From NCBI GenBank assembly GCA_938027385.1, contig CALJBF010000086.1:1-27326 (forward strand): a stretch of 27,326 bases of DNA, read 5' to 3'. Shown here in pieces: positions 1-7,500 of the stretch (its first letter is position 1; each line of letters starts with the position of its first letter). The position numbers and the translations under genes are program-made. Under the pieces are notes generated by a model. The model had not been told where the DNA came from. It worked only from the letters and a program-made list of their open reading frames with translations, and did no database searches. The stretch is from an uncultured Porphyromonadaceae bacterium (lineage in GTDB: Bacteria > Bacteroidota > Bacteroidia > Bacteroidales > Muribaculaceae).

Positions 1-199
1 CAACCCAGGTCGATATTGCCACCGGTGAGCCAGGTTGTGGTTTGATATAGAAATTACTACATTTACAACAGCGTAAAGCGATAAAGCGGTCGCGCAGTGT
101 TGTGGTTTGATATAGAAATTCCTACTTTTACAATCAAGAAGGTCTTTTACAAGACATTCAGGAGTTGTGGTTTGATATAGAAGTTACTACCTTTATAAT
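1..199 (+). CRISPR. CRISPR array end, 36-nt repeats, probably type II
   Basis: Three complete repeats lie at 34-69, 99-134 and 164-199, spaced exactly 65 bp apart. The first four bases of the window (CAAC) are the end of another repeat in the same register. Spacers are therefore 5-33, 70-98 and 135-163, each 29 bp. Repeats begin GTTGTGGTTTGATATAGAA and the intact copy ends TTTACAAC; this 36-nt length with GTTGT...ACAAC ends is typical of type II (II-C-like) arrays in Bacteroidota. The second and third repeats differ from the first in their 3' halves, and the last ends TTTATAAT. Decay toward the right suggests the leader-distal end is here and the leader and cas genes lie to the left, outside the window. 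No cas gene is visible. Repeat strand choice is by resemblance only. Confidence 0.93.
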
Positions 200-229
200 C
201 ATTACATCTACAACCGCAGAGAACGGAAT

Positions 230-460
230 ATGATATTATTGGTGTACGGAAATTTTACAAAACTTATGTACGAAGAGGATATTGCAAAACTTGATTCACG
301 TCTAAAATGCAGAGGCCTCACTTTCGATATTCAGCTGGTCCTCAATAATATGTTCAACCAGATGAAAGGGGTATCCCTACAATTCGATGAGTTTTACAAC
401 ACCATCTTCGCGTTAGCGACAGCAATTACCGACCTTATTATATTTACCGGCCACCAATAA
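230..460 (+). CDS. Small orphan ORF of unknown function beside the CRISPR array
   Basis: A 76-codon frame opens 30 bp after the last CRISPR repeat. I do not recognise the protein. It has a charged N-terminal half and a moderately hydrophobic C-terminal stretch (about residues 58-72), which is too weak to call a membrane helix. The DNA is distinctly AT-rich compared with the glycoside hydrolase gene that follows. No clear promoter or ribosome binding site is seen, although Bacteroidota often lack one. It ends 34 bp before the convergent stop of the GH128 gene. It may be a genuine small gene, a remnant of a mobile element, or chance. Confidence 0.25.
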   Translation: MILLVYGNFTKLMYEEDIAKLDSRLKCRGLTFDIQLVLNNMFNQMKGVSLQFDEFYNTIFALATAITDLIIFTGHQ

Positions 461-493
461 TATCCCGATTATTATAATACGATATGCCGGTGA

Positions 494-2359
494 TTATCTG
501 ACATGGAGGCGGGTGGAGCCGACGAGGTAGAAACCGGGAGGGAGGTCGGCGACAACGGTGAGGCCTTCGGCGAACCGGACGGTGCGGATATGGCGCCCGT
601 CGATGCAGTACACGGTAAGAGTGCCGGGGTCATCGGCCTCTACTGTAAAGCCTCCGGGGCTGTTTCTGAGGGCGAATTCTGGTGTTTCAGACAGCTCGGG
701 AGTTTCCAGGCCGGAACTCTTGACCTGCATGCCGATGATGCGTGAATATATCGACTCGGTGCCTTTGTACGATACGGCTTTCATGCGGTATTCCATGAAT
801 CCGCCGACAACATCCCTGTCAGCGAAATATGTGGTGCGTGCCATGCGGTATCCGTCTCCGGGGGTGATAAAGGCTATCTCCTCCCACTCGCCCGAGTTTA
901 TGCGACGCTCGACCTTGTAACCCACGGCAGTCTCGCCGTTATGGTCATAGAAATCAATGCGCACGCGGGAGCTGTTGGCGCGTATGCCGATGATTCGCGG
1001 CGGGGCGATTTTCCACTCATGCACATGTTCGGTGGCACGGTTGAACGCGGGGCGCGAGTTGAATTCGGCAAACACGCGGCCGGCCGGCGTGAGCTTGTTG
1101 TCGATAACCACCGAACGGGCGTCTTCCACCCAGTTGTAGAAGGCGTGCCGCTCAAGCCATTCGCATTTATCAAAGGCATCGAGCGCTTTGCCGAGCCATT
1201 CGGCCTGCACGGCCGAGTTGGCCTGGGTGTGCGGGCGGTCAACCTCGGTGGTGTTGCCGTTCTCGTCATATATGATATTGAAGTCGGCGTCGCGTTTCGG
1301 CCCACGGGGGTCGGGCCACCTTTCGTTGGTCCAGTTGGCGCCGTTGTTCCATTCGGTAATCCACATGGGGCGCCCTCCGTAAGTATTACGGCACAGGTCG
1401 GCTATAGTCTGAGCCAGCCTGTAGGGGTCCTGCGAGTTCCAGTACATATGTGTGGCCACAAAGTCGACACGGTAGTTGAGCGAGTCGGCTTTTTCAAGGA
1501 ATTCCGTCAGCCACTGCTTGTTGATGCAGTCGGGCGCAGGTGACCCCACGCGCAGACCCGACTTCATGTATTCGGGCCACATGTCTATGGCCACTTCAGT
1601 GCCGAGGTCTGACTGGTCGGCGTGGTCCGGCTCGTTGAATCCGAGGAGACCGGATGTATCAGTGCGTGAATTGATATTCTCCCAGCTGTCCCACCATTTG
1701 TTGTGGCGCATGGGCACATATTCGCAGTCCATATCACTCGTGGCGCCCGCACCCCAGTCATAGAACCACGATGAACGGGTCAGCTGCCACACGTCGCCGC
1801 CCGAAATGCCGCGCTTGCCCACCCAGTCATGGCGGCTCACGCGCACGAACGACACGAAGTCAAGCCCTTCGGGCATTTCGTCCACCACAAGATCCTCATC
1901 ATCGGCTATAAATACGCGCGAGAAACCGGTGCCGTCGGCATTATTCGCCAGCGTACACATGAATCCGCGTTTCAGCCTGAACGACCGCACATTGTTGTCG
2001 AACTCCCCGAGTTCCTCCTCCGGAAGATACGATTTTTCCCCCTGCAGTTCACCGCGATAATAGCGGTCGCGGTTCAGGACTTTGGCCGTGCCACGGCATG
2101 AGGGTTCGGTGTAGACGGTCAGCGGGTCGGTCCAGCCGTCGGCTATGACTATCGCACCGTTTCCGTATATCGAAAGCCGGTCACGTGCGGCATCGAAAGC
2201 CCGGCCGTTTATGGTGATATCGGCGGTATTCACTTCCGAACAGAGCTTACCCTCGAAAATATAGGAGTCGCCCGGTCCCGTCAGCTGTATGCTCCGGGCA
2301 TTCGCGACGGCGACAGCAGAAATCATCGCAAGAATAACTATGCGCATCGGTTGTTTCAT
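494..2359 (-). CDS. Secreted GH128-type beta-1,3-glucanase with T9SS-like C-terminal tail
   Basis: The 621-aa product starts with a type I signal peptide (about residues 1-21, ending VANA-RS). An N-terminal all-beta region follows (about 40-165); residues around 'FDNNVRSFRLKRGFMC' recall a beta/gamma-crystallin fold. A Glyco_hydro_cc (Asl1-like, GH128) barrel spans about 165-440. The likely acid/base is E243 in the GFNEPDHADQSD motif, and the likely nucleophile is E336 in WITEWNNG. A fibronectin-III-like domain (about 455-560) and a beta-rich tail resembling a T9SS type A sorting domain complete it. Known GH128 enzymes hydrolyse beta-1,3-glucans. The start at 2359 is preferred over the ATG at 2404 because a promoter-like box (2392-2385) lies between them and because it places the signal peptide at the N-terminus. 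It is transcribed alone, opposite to the rest of the window's left half. Substrate is inferred from family only. Confidence 0.88.
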   Translation of the reverse strand: MKQPMRIVILAMISAVAVANARSIQLTGPGDSYIFEGKLCSEVNTADITINGRAFDAARDRLSIYGNGAIVIADGWTDPLTVYTEPSCRGTAKVLNRDRYYRGELQGEKSYLPEEELGEFDNNVRSFRLKRGFMCTLANNADGTGFSRVFIADDEDLVVDEMPEGLDFVSFVRVSRHDWVGKRGISGGDVWQLTRSSWFYDWGAGATSDMDCEYVPMRHNKWWDSWENINSRTDTSGLLGFNEPDHADQSDLGTEVAIDMWPEYMKSGLRVGSPAPDCINKQWLTEFLEKADSLNYRVDFVATHMYWNSQDPYRLAQTIADLCRNTYGGRPMWITEWNNGANWTNERWPDPRGPKRDADFNIIYDENGNTTEVDRPHTQANSAVQAEWLGKALDAFDKCEWLERHAFYNWVEDARSVVIDNKLTPAGRVFAEFNSRPAFNRATEHVHEWKIAPPRIIGIRANSSRVRIDFYDHNGETAVGYKVERRINSGEWEEIAFITPGDGYRMARTTYFADRDVVGGFMEYRMKAVSYKGTESIYSRIIGMQVKSSGLETPELSETPEFALRNSPGGFTVEADDPGTLTVYCIDGRHIRTVRFAEGLTVVADLPPGFYLVGSTRLHVR

Positions 2360-2384
2360 GGTTATAGGTTTCAAATCAGGTATA

Positions 2385-2392
2385 CAAAGATA
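2385..2392 (-). promoter_or_regulatory. -7 box (TATCTTTG) for the GH128 gene
   Basis: On the minus strand, TATCTTTG matches the Bacteroidota -7 consensus TAnnTTTG exactly. It lies 25 bp upstream of the chosen start codon at 2359. No good -33 TTG is found about 20 bp further upstream, so this rests on the -7 match and its position. Confidence 0.5.
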
Positions 2393-2615
2393 CGAACATA
2401 CCAAATCACTCTGAATATGTGAAATCTGAAATGAGGAGGTTCGCCCGCTCTCTGACGAATTACCCCCGATGTTTTACGGATTACCCCCCGCCACGTGCCC
2501 TATCCTGCGGCAGAGATATTCTTAACACAGGCGGTTTAATCGGTATTTTTTGCCGCCTCTGCCCCCTTATCGGCAATACGAATGTTAAATATGTCGGCAG
2601 AAAATGGGGGCATGG
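2393..2615. other. Intergenic stretch with no recognised feature
   Basis: This region separates the GH128 promoter from the tRNA-Ser promoter, which are divergent. It contains C-rich runs (for example near 2462-2492 and 2561-2572). I see no gene, repeat or convincing terminator in it. Confidence 0.5.
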
Positions 2616-2646
2616 TTGTGAATACCGGATAAAATGCCTAAATTTG
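2616..2646 (+). promoter_or_regulatory. Promoter of tRNA-Ser
   Basis: A -33 TTG at 2616-2618 and a perfect -7 TAAATTTG at 2639-2646 are separated by 20 bp, which fits the Bacteroidota primary sigma factor consensus (TTG, about 19-21 bp, TAnnTTTG). Transcription would start near 2653, leaving a leader of roughly 57 nt before the mature tRNA at 2710. This is the best-formed promoter in the window. Confidence 0.72.
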
Positions 2647-2709
2647 CAAAGACATTAAGCGAAAAGGCCGGCAGCATCACCGGGCAGGTCTTTTTCACAT
2701 CATGGAAAC

Positions 2710-2797
2710 GGAGCGGTGCTCGAGTGGCTGAAGAGGCACGCCTGGAAAGCGTGTAAACGGCAAAACCGTTTCCCGAGTTCGAATCTCGGTCGCTCCG
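2710..2797 (+). tRNA. tRNA-Ser (anticodon GGA)
   Basis: The 88-nt cloverleaf folds fully. The acceptor GGAGCGG (2710-2716) pairs with TCGCTCC (2790-2796, with one G-T pair), and the discriminator is G at 2797. The anticodon stem CACGC/GCGTG (2737-2741 and 2749-2753) encloses loop CTGGAAA with anticodon GGA at 2744-2746, which reads UCC and UCU. A long variable arm, as expected for tRNA-Ser, lies between it and the T arm CCGAG-TTCGAAT-CTCGG. The CCA end is not encoded. A promoter lies upstream and an intrinsic terminator directly downstream, so it is a single-gene transcript. Confidence 0.97.
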
Positions 2798-2804
2798 CAA
2801 AATC

Positions 2805-2840
2805 AAAATCCCGCAAGCAGAATTGCCTGCGGGATTTTTT
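2805..2840 (+). terminator. Intrinsic terminator of tRNA-Ser
   Basis: AATCCCGCA (from about 2807) pairs with TGCGGGATT (2828-2836) across a short loop, followed by a run of T to 2840. It lies eight bases after the tRNA and only ten bases before the start codon of the zeta-like kinase gene. Confidence 0.85.
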
Positions 2841-2850
2841 GCCATATCGA

Positions 2851-3423
2851 ATGACTAAACCCACGTTATACATAATTGCAGGATGCAACGGAGCCGGAAA
2901 GACTACGGCTTCCTATTCCGTATTACCTGATTTGTTGGAGTGTCGGGAATTTGTCAACGCAGATGAGATTGCCAAAGGCCTTTCCCCTTTCAATCCTGAA
3001 TCGGTGGCTATAGAAGCCGGAAAGCTGATGCTTCAACGAATAAATTTACTTTTAAGTAAAGGAAAGACTTTTGCAATTGAAACTACCCTTGCGACCAGAA
3101 GCTATGCCTCTTTAGTCAGCCGGGCACATGGGCAAGGTTATAATGTTGTGCTTTTGTTCTTTTGGCTTCCTTCACCTGAGATGGCTGTTGCTCGTGTGGC
3201 AAAACGAGTCAGCGAAGGGGGCCATAATATCCCGACCGAAACAATCTACCGCCGTTATTGGTTAGGATTACAAAACTTCTTCAATATCTTCACACCAATT
3301 GTGGATAGCTGGATGTTTTTCGATAATGAGAATAAATCACATTTAATTGCCAGTAGCAATGCAATTGTGGATTCAGAACAATTTTCTAAAATCAAAGAAT
3401 CATGTCAGAACAGGAAAAAATAG
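2851..3423 (+). CDS. Zeta-toxin-like P-loop kinase
   Basis: The 190-aa product begins MTKPTLYIIAGCNGAGKTT, a Walker A P-loop at residues 11-19. 'FVNADEIAKGLSP' and 'FAIETTLAT' follow, as in zeta-toxin/AAA family kinases common in Bacteroidota. Characterised zeta toxins phosphorylate UDP-N-acetylglucosamine and block wall synthesis; activity here is inference. A frame continues upstream to 2716 but would read through the tRNA and its terminator, so the ATG at 2851 is the start. That start sits ten bases after the tRNA terminator's T-run, leaving almost no leader and no visible dedicated promoter; expression may rely on read-through or an embedded promoter. The small gene at 3402 overlaps its last 22 bp and is the likely antitoxin or partner. 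GC content is lower than in the neighbouring PUL, suggesting acquisition. Confidence 0.82.
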   Translation: MTKPTLYIIAGCNGAGKTTASYSVLPDLLECREFVNADEIAKGLSPFNPESVAIEAGKLMLQRINLLLSKGKTFAIETTLATRSYASLVSRAHGQGYNVVLLFFWLPSPEMAVARVAKRVSEGGHNIPTETIYRRYWLGLQNFFNIFTPIVDSWMFFDNENKSHLIASSNAIVDSEQFSKIKESCQNRKK

Positions 3424-3584
3424 AATTATTTGATAAAATATCGAACGGATTGAAACAATCATACGAGGCATTGCTTAGACGCAAGGCGGCTCTCGGGCAG
3501 GATATGGTGATAGCAGATGCCAACGGCCAACCGGTTGTTGTGGCCGCCGCCGATTTGCTCGCCAAAAGTGATGGCAAAAAATAA
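3402..3584 (+). CDS. Small partner (putative antitoxin) of the zeta-like kinase
   Basis: The 60-aa acidic/alanine-rich protein has a helical N-terminal half (residues 1-30, many E/K/L) and a short C-terminal segment 'DMVIADANGQPVVVAAADLL'. Its start codon lies inside the kinase gene, overlapping 22 bp in another frame, so the two genes are translationally coupled. This arrangement, a small protein overlapping the 3' end of a zeta-like kinase, is what I recall of toxin/partner pairs in Bacteroidota. It does not look like the classical epsilon antitoxin. Neutralising activity is inferred from position only. Confidence 0.65.
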   Translation: MSEQEKIELFDKISNGLKQSYEALLRRKAALGQDMVIADANGQPVVVAAADLLAKSDGKK

Positions 3585-3683
3585 TTTCAACGGGATACTT
3601 CAGAGGGGGCATTGCAGTCTCACGAATAATTTATATCTTAGCGGCGTAAAGCCACTTGAGCAGTGAGATTCAACATCTTTCAT

Positions 3684-3768
3684 GGCTTTTAGCTGAAGAT
3701 GCACGCCAAACTGCCGTAAACATATAGATGACACAAACGTTTCCCGATTCCGAATCCCGGCTGTTTCA
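3684..3768 (+). pseudogene. Decayed tRNA-Ser copy
   Basis: This stretch aligns to the tRNA-Ser at 2710-2797. GCTGAAGATGCACGCC (3692-3707) matches the D-arm/anticodon region with one change. GTAAAC (3716-3721) matches the end of the anticodon arm and beginning of the variable arm. CGTTTCCCGATTCCGAAT (3738-3755 or so) matches variable-arm/T-arm sequence at 16 of 18 positions. The acceptor halves no longer pair and the anticodon GGA is lost, so it cannot be functional. It sits about 970 bp downstream of the intact gene, with the zeta-like module between them. Confidence 0.7.
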
Positions 3769-3834
3769 CAAACATGCTTTAATCCGGCAAATGTAGTTGT
3801 CTTCGTATTTACAAAAGCATTCAACATCCTGATT

Positions 3835-4146
3835 ATGATAAGCGAAAAAATTTCTGAACTGTTACCGATTATTCGGAGATATTTTCAGGATAAACCTGTC
3901 TTGAAAGCGTGGCTGTTTGGATCATGCTCGCGCGGAGAGGAAACTCCGGAAAGTGACATAGACATTCTTGTGGATTATGACAATTCCCATGGAACAGTAT
4001 CTCTCCTTAAAATGGGGGGCATGCTCATGGATCTTTCGGATATTGCCGGACGAAGAGTCGACCTTGTCGACAATAAAGGGCTTAAGGCATTTTCCAGAAA
4101 AAGCGTTGAAAATGATAGAATTCTGATTTATGAGAGAGCCGATTAA
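3835..4146 (+). CDS. mntA: MNT-type nucleotidyltransferase antitoxin
   Basis: The 103-aa protein is a minimal nucleotidyltransferase. The signature GSCSRGEETPESDIDILVDY (residues about 29-48) supplies the GSxxRG motif and the two metal-binding aspartates of SDIDI; a further aspartate in 'RVDLVD' (about 75-80) fits the third. Family members (MntA) act with a HEPN toxin (HepT), which they inactivate by adding AMP. Its 3' end overlaps by 17 bp a frame that starts exactly like such a HEPN toxin but is truncated. Its length is normal and its motifs are intact, so the antitoxin may be active without its usual partner. The gene symbol is by family resemblance. Confidence 0.82.
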   Translation: MISEKISELLPIIRRYFQDKPVLKAWLFGSCSRGEETPESDIDILVDYDNSHGTVSLLKMGGMLMDLSDIAGRRVDLVDNKGLKAFSRKSVENDRILIYERAD

Positions 4147-4240
4147 AGACAGAGGACGCATAGAGCACATGCTTGAGATGGCACAAAATCTGCCGGTTAC
4201 AATACTCCCTATTTATAGTGCAGTGGAGTTATGGGGATGA
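4130..4240 (+). pseudogene. Truncated HEPN (HepT/DUF86-like) toxin remnant
   Basis: An ATG inside the end of the MNT gene opens a 36-codon frame starting MREPIKDRGRIEHMLEMAQN. This is the usual beginning of Bacteroidota DUF86/HEPN toxins, which are about 110-120 aa. After about residue 21 the frame runs into unrelated sequence and stops at 4238-4240. The conserved RxxxxHxY catalytic motif of HEPN ribonucleases is absent from the following DNA in any frame I read, so the toxin is dead. The overlap and order (MNT then HEPN) are as in intact MNT-HEPN pairs. The breakpoint at roughly 4190 is abrupt, suggesting deletion or insertion and not point decay. Confidence 0.7.
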
Positions 4241-4497
4241 TTGAATTCGGATCTCGCGAGGAGATAAGGGCACTTTATGACAGACCGGCCAACCGCCGGT
4301 TAAGGCGTATGGCAGTGGGCGCGATTTCAGTTTCGGCGCTCATTCTGTTTTCGATATTAGCCGGAGGCGACAACCTTTCGCACAAGAGCGTGCTTATCTT
4401 GAAGGGATGCGCCGGCGCAGGGGCACTGGTATTCATCGTACTGTACGGGTGGCTTATGTATCGCGTAAACAGGGCGAAACAGGCCCGCGACTGTTGA
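4231..4497 (+). CDS. Small two-helix inner-membrane protein, unknown function
   Basis: The 88-aa protein has a polar N-terminal region with a cluster of arginines (about residues 18-27), then two hydrophobic helices (about 28-46 and 54-76) and a short basic C-terminus. It therefore looks like a hairpin membrane protein with both ends in the cytoplasm. The start at 4231 overlaps the stop of the HEPN remnant; an internal ATG at 4237 is equally possible. I do not recognise the family. It converges on the sensor gene across the 4504-4553 inverted repeat. Its higher GC resembles the core genome, so the accessory patch seems to end just before it. Confidence 0.6.
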   Translation: MGMIEFGSREEIRALYDRPANRRLRRMAVGAISVSALILFSILAGGDNLSHKSVLILKGCAGAGALVFIVLYGWLMYRVNRAKQARDC

Positions 4498-4503
4498 AGA
4501 GGC

Positions 4504-4553
4504 TGTTGCAGAACCTCAAACCGTGCGTCCCTATAGTTTGAGGTTCTGCAACA
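4504..4553. repeat. 18-bp perfect inverted repeat between convergent genes
   Basis: TGTTGCAGAACCTCAAAC at 4504-4521 is repeated as its exact reverse complement at 4536-4553, with a 14-nt loop. It lies between the convergent stops of the small membrane protein (4497) and the hybrid sensor (4586). There is no T-run on either side, so it may act as a bidirectional transcript-end hairpin or be a copy of a dispersed palindromic element. Confidence 0.8.
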
Positions 4554-4585
4554 CCCTCGGAGAGGGGAACGGCCGCGGGCGAAGG

Positions 4586-7500
4586 TTATTTCTCGCGGAT
4601 TTTGAGCATGTACTGCTTGGGGGGCATCTGCATCTTGCGCTTGAAGGTCTCGCGGAAGGTCTTCACGTCGCGGAACCCGCACATCTCGGCCACAGCCTGC
4701 ACGTTGGTTATGCCGTCGCGGAATAGTTGCACGGCCTTGTAGATGCGGTATTCGTTGATGAAGTCGATTATCGACATGCCGGTCATGCTCTTGATTTTCT
4801 TGTATAGCGCCGAATGGCTCATCGACAGACGCTGCGACAGCATGGTTATGCCGAACTCCTCGTCGGTCATGCACTCGTTGATTATACGGCGGCATTCAAG
4901 CAGGAATTTCTGCTCCTCGCGGTTGTAGTTTCCGGCTGATGCGGCAGATATGGCGGCTGTGTCACCACCCTGGTCGAACAGACGTTCCACCTGCTTGACA
5001 AGCACCTTGATGGGTATGGGTTTGGTCAGGTAGGCATCTGCGCCCTCGTCAAAGGCGGTGAGCATGTCGTTCTCAGAGGTCAGGGCCGAGAACACCACAA
5101 CCTTTATGTCGCGTGTGCGCTTGTCGGCCTTGAGGGCCTTCAGCAGCTGATGGCCGTCATAATCAGGCATCATCAGGTCGGTGACCACCACATCGAATCC
5201 GCCCTGACAGGCAAGCTCGAATGCCTCGCGGGCATCAGACATCTCGGTCACGCGGTAATTCTCACCGAAGGCTTTTGCTACAACCGAAAGCACGTCGGGA
5301 TTGTCGTCGATCAGCAGAATCGAGCGTGTGGCCGTGGGGTCGGAGATGCGGACGCCGGCCTCTTCCTGACTTTCGGGCATCAATAGTGCCGGCTTGCGCA
5401 TCTCGCTACTAATGTCCTGAAAATCAATAGGGGGGGATAAGGTTTCGGTTTGTTTTTTCGGCAATGTGACGGTGAAACGTGACCCTTCGTTGACCTTACT
5501 GTCGACGGTAATGGTGCCGTGATGCAGTTCCACAAGTTCTTTCACAAACGACAGCCCTATGCCGTCGCCGCTACTCACCTTCTGGCCGCGCTCGGTGCGC
5601 ACGAACGGCTCGAAGATGGTGGTCTGCAGCTTGTCGACGATGCCTATGCCGTTGTCGGTCACGCTTATCTCGATGGTATCGTCGTTCTCCTTGAGATCGA
5701 GCGACACCGTGCCCCCCTTGCGGGTATACTTGTAGGCGTTCGAGATGAGGTTGGTGACGATAAGCTCAAGCTTGTCGGGGTCGACCTCGGCCTCTACGGG
5801 AGGATCTGAATAGCTGAAATCGAACGCGAGCGATTTCTGGCGGCATAGTTGCTCGTAGTCGGCGGCAAGCTCGCCGAGGAGTGCCTGCACGTCGATGCGG
5901 CGTGCGTTGAGCCTCAGATGGCCGGTATCAGTCTTGCGGAAGTCGATAATATGGCTTATGAGCTTGTTCAGCTTGGCCGAGTTGAGGTATATGCCGCCGA
6001 GGTTGCTCACCGGCACAGACTGGCGCCCCGAGTCATACATCTCCTCGATCTGCGCTGATATGAGGAAACAGGGGGTGCGCAGCTCGTGCGTGATGTTGGC
6101 ATAGAAATCAAGTTTTGCCTCGTTGAGGCGGCTGGCCGAGTCGCGTTCCACCTCGGCGATATGTATCTTCTCGCGGTTTTTTATGAACTTGTGCCAGATC
6201 AGACCTATGGCCACCAGCACAGCGGCGATCAGCAGTATCCATACCACAATCATCCCCGGGGTGGCGTACCACGGAGCCTTGACCCTGACGGTGAGGGTGG
6301 CCGGCGTGCTCCAGCTGCCGTCGGGCATCGTATGCCTGACCATGAGCCTGTATTTCCCCGAGGGCACATAAGTGTAAGTGGCCGAGCGTGTTTCGGTGAC
6401 ATCGCGCCAGCCGTCTTCAAACCCTTCGAGACGGCACTCGAACTTCAGCTGCCCCGGATTGGTCATCTCCGGAACGGTGAAGTTTATCTTGAAGAAATTC
6501 TGGTCGTTGTCGAGCACGACAGCGGTGTCGCCGGTGCTGAAGAGCGGTATGCTCGTGCCGCCGTTGCTGAACACCTCAAGCCCTGTAAACACTATGGGCG
6601 ACAGCCTGCGGTTCTCGACCGTCTGGTCAAGAGGATAGCGCAACAGGCCGGAAGTAGTGCCGAAATATGCCGTGGCGCTGTCTTTGGCCGATGCGTTGAA
6701 AGTGAACATCATCGGCATACGGCCGTCATTGAGCGGTATGATCACATCTTTCTCGCGTATGTACTTCAGCAGTCCGCGGCTGGTGCCTATGAGCAGGTTG
6801 CCGTCGCTGTCCTCCACCATAGAGAGCACCTGTATGAGGGTTCCGTCGGCGCCGTGGGGATATACCCTCTCGATTCGGCCCGCAGCCAGGTCGATGCGGC
6901 ACAGCATGCGGTTGTCGATGTCGACCCACGCGCGGTGGCTCGAGTCGATGAACACAAACGGCGCCTTGCGTCCCGGCAAAGTAATGCCACCTTTCGAGGG
7001 GGTATCGCTGTGACGGAGGGTAAGCGCACGGCGGCGTCGGTCGACCTGAAGTATTCCGTTCCAGCGGGTCGACGCAAGCACGGTGTTTCCGTCAATGGCA
7101 ATAGAGAGCACATCAGACTGCTGCGTGCCGGGAATTACCTTGAACTCATGTGTGCGCGTGTCGAATACGCTCAGCGAATTTCCGCCCACCCATAGGTTAC
7201 CCTCGCCGTCATCCATTATCGCCCACAGCTTGTTGCCCGGCTCGATGTCGCGCGGAGCCTTGAACGTGTGGAACACACCGGCAGCAGGCTCGCACTCCAC
7301 CAGCCCGGTGCCGTAGACTGCGGCCCAGAGTTTCTGCCCGTCCTTCACGAGCGACACCACATTGTCAGCGGGCAGCTGTGAGTTGCCGCTGTTGTAGTGC
7401 GAATGCGTGCCAGAGACCATGTCGAGCACTTCGATACCGCCCCCGTCGAGGCCAAGCCACAGCCTGTCGCCGTCGGGAATCACGGCCGTGACGATGTCGT

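Noticed and set aside
229..264. Possible fifth, heavily decayed CRISPR repeat at the expected 65-bp spacing
   Set aside because: Only short matches remain (GATAT, GAAATT, TTACAA) and they need gaps to align. This is not better than chance in AT-rich DNA.
457..475. AATAAT / ATTATT hairpin between the orphan ORF and the GH128 gene
   Set aside because: The stem is six A-T pairs only and is not stable enough to call a terminator.
2716..2850. 45-codon N-terminal extension of the zeta-like kinase
   Set aside because: It would translate the tRNA-Ser body and its terminator. Kinase homology begins at ATG 2851.
6086..7195. 369-codon open frame on the plus strand opposite the hybrid sensor
   Set aside because: It is antisense to a complete 1327-aa HTCS with all motifs intact. 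The product is His/Arg/Val-rich with no recognisable family, typical of frames opened by high-GC codon bias.
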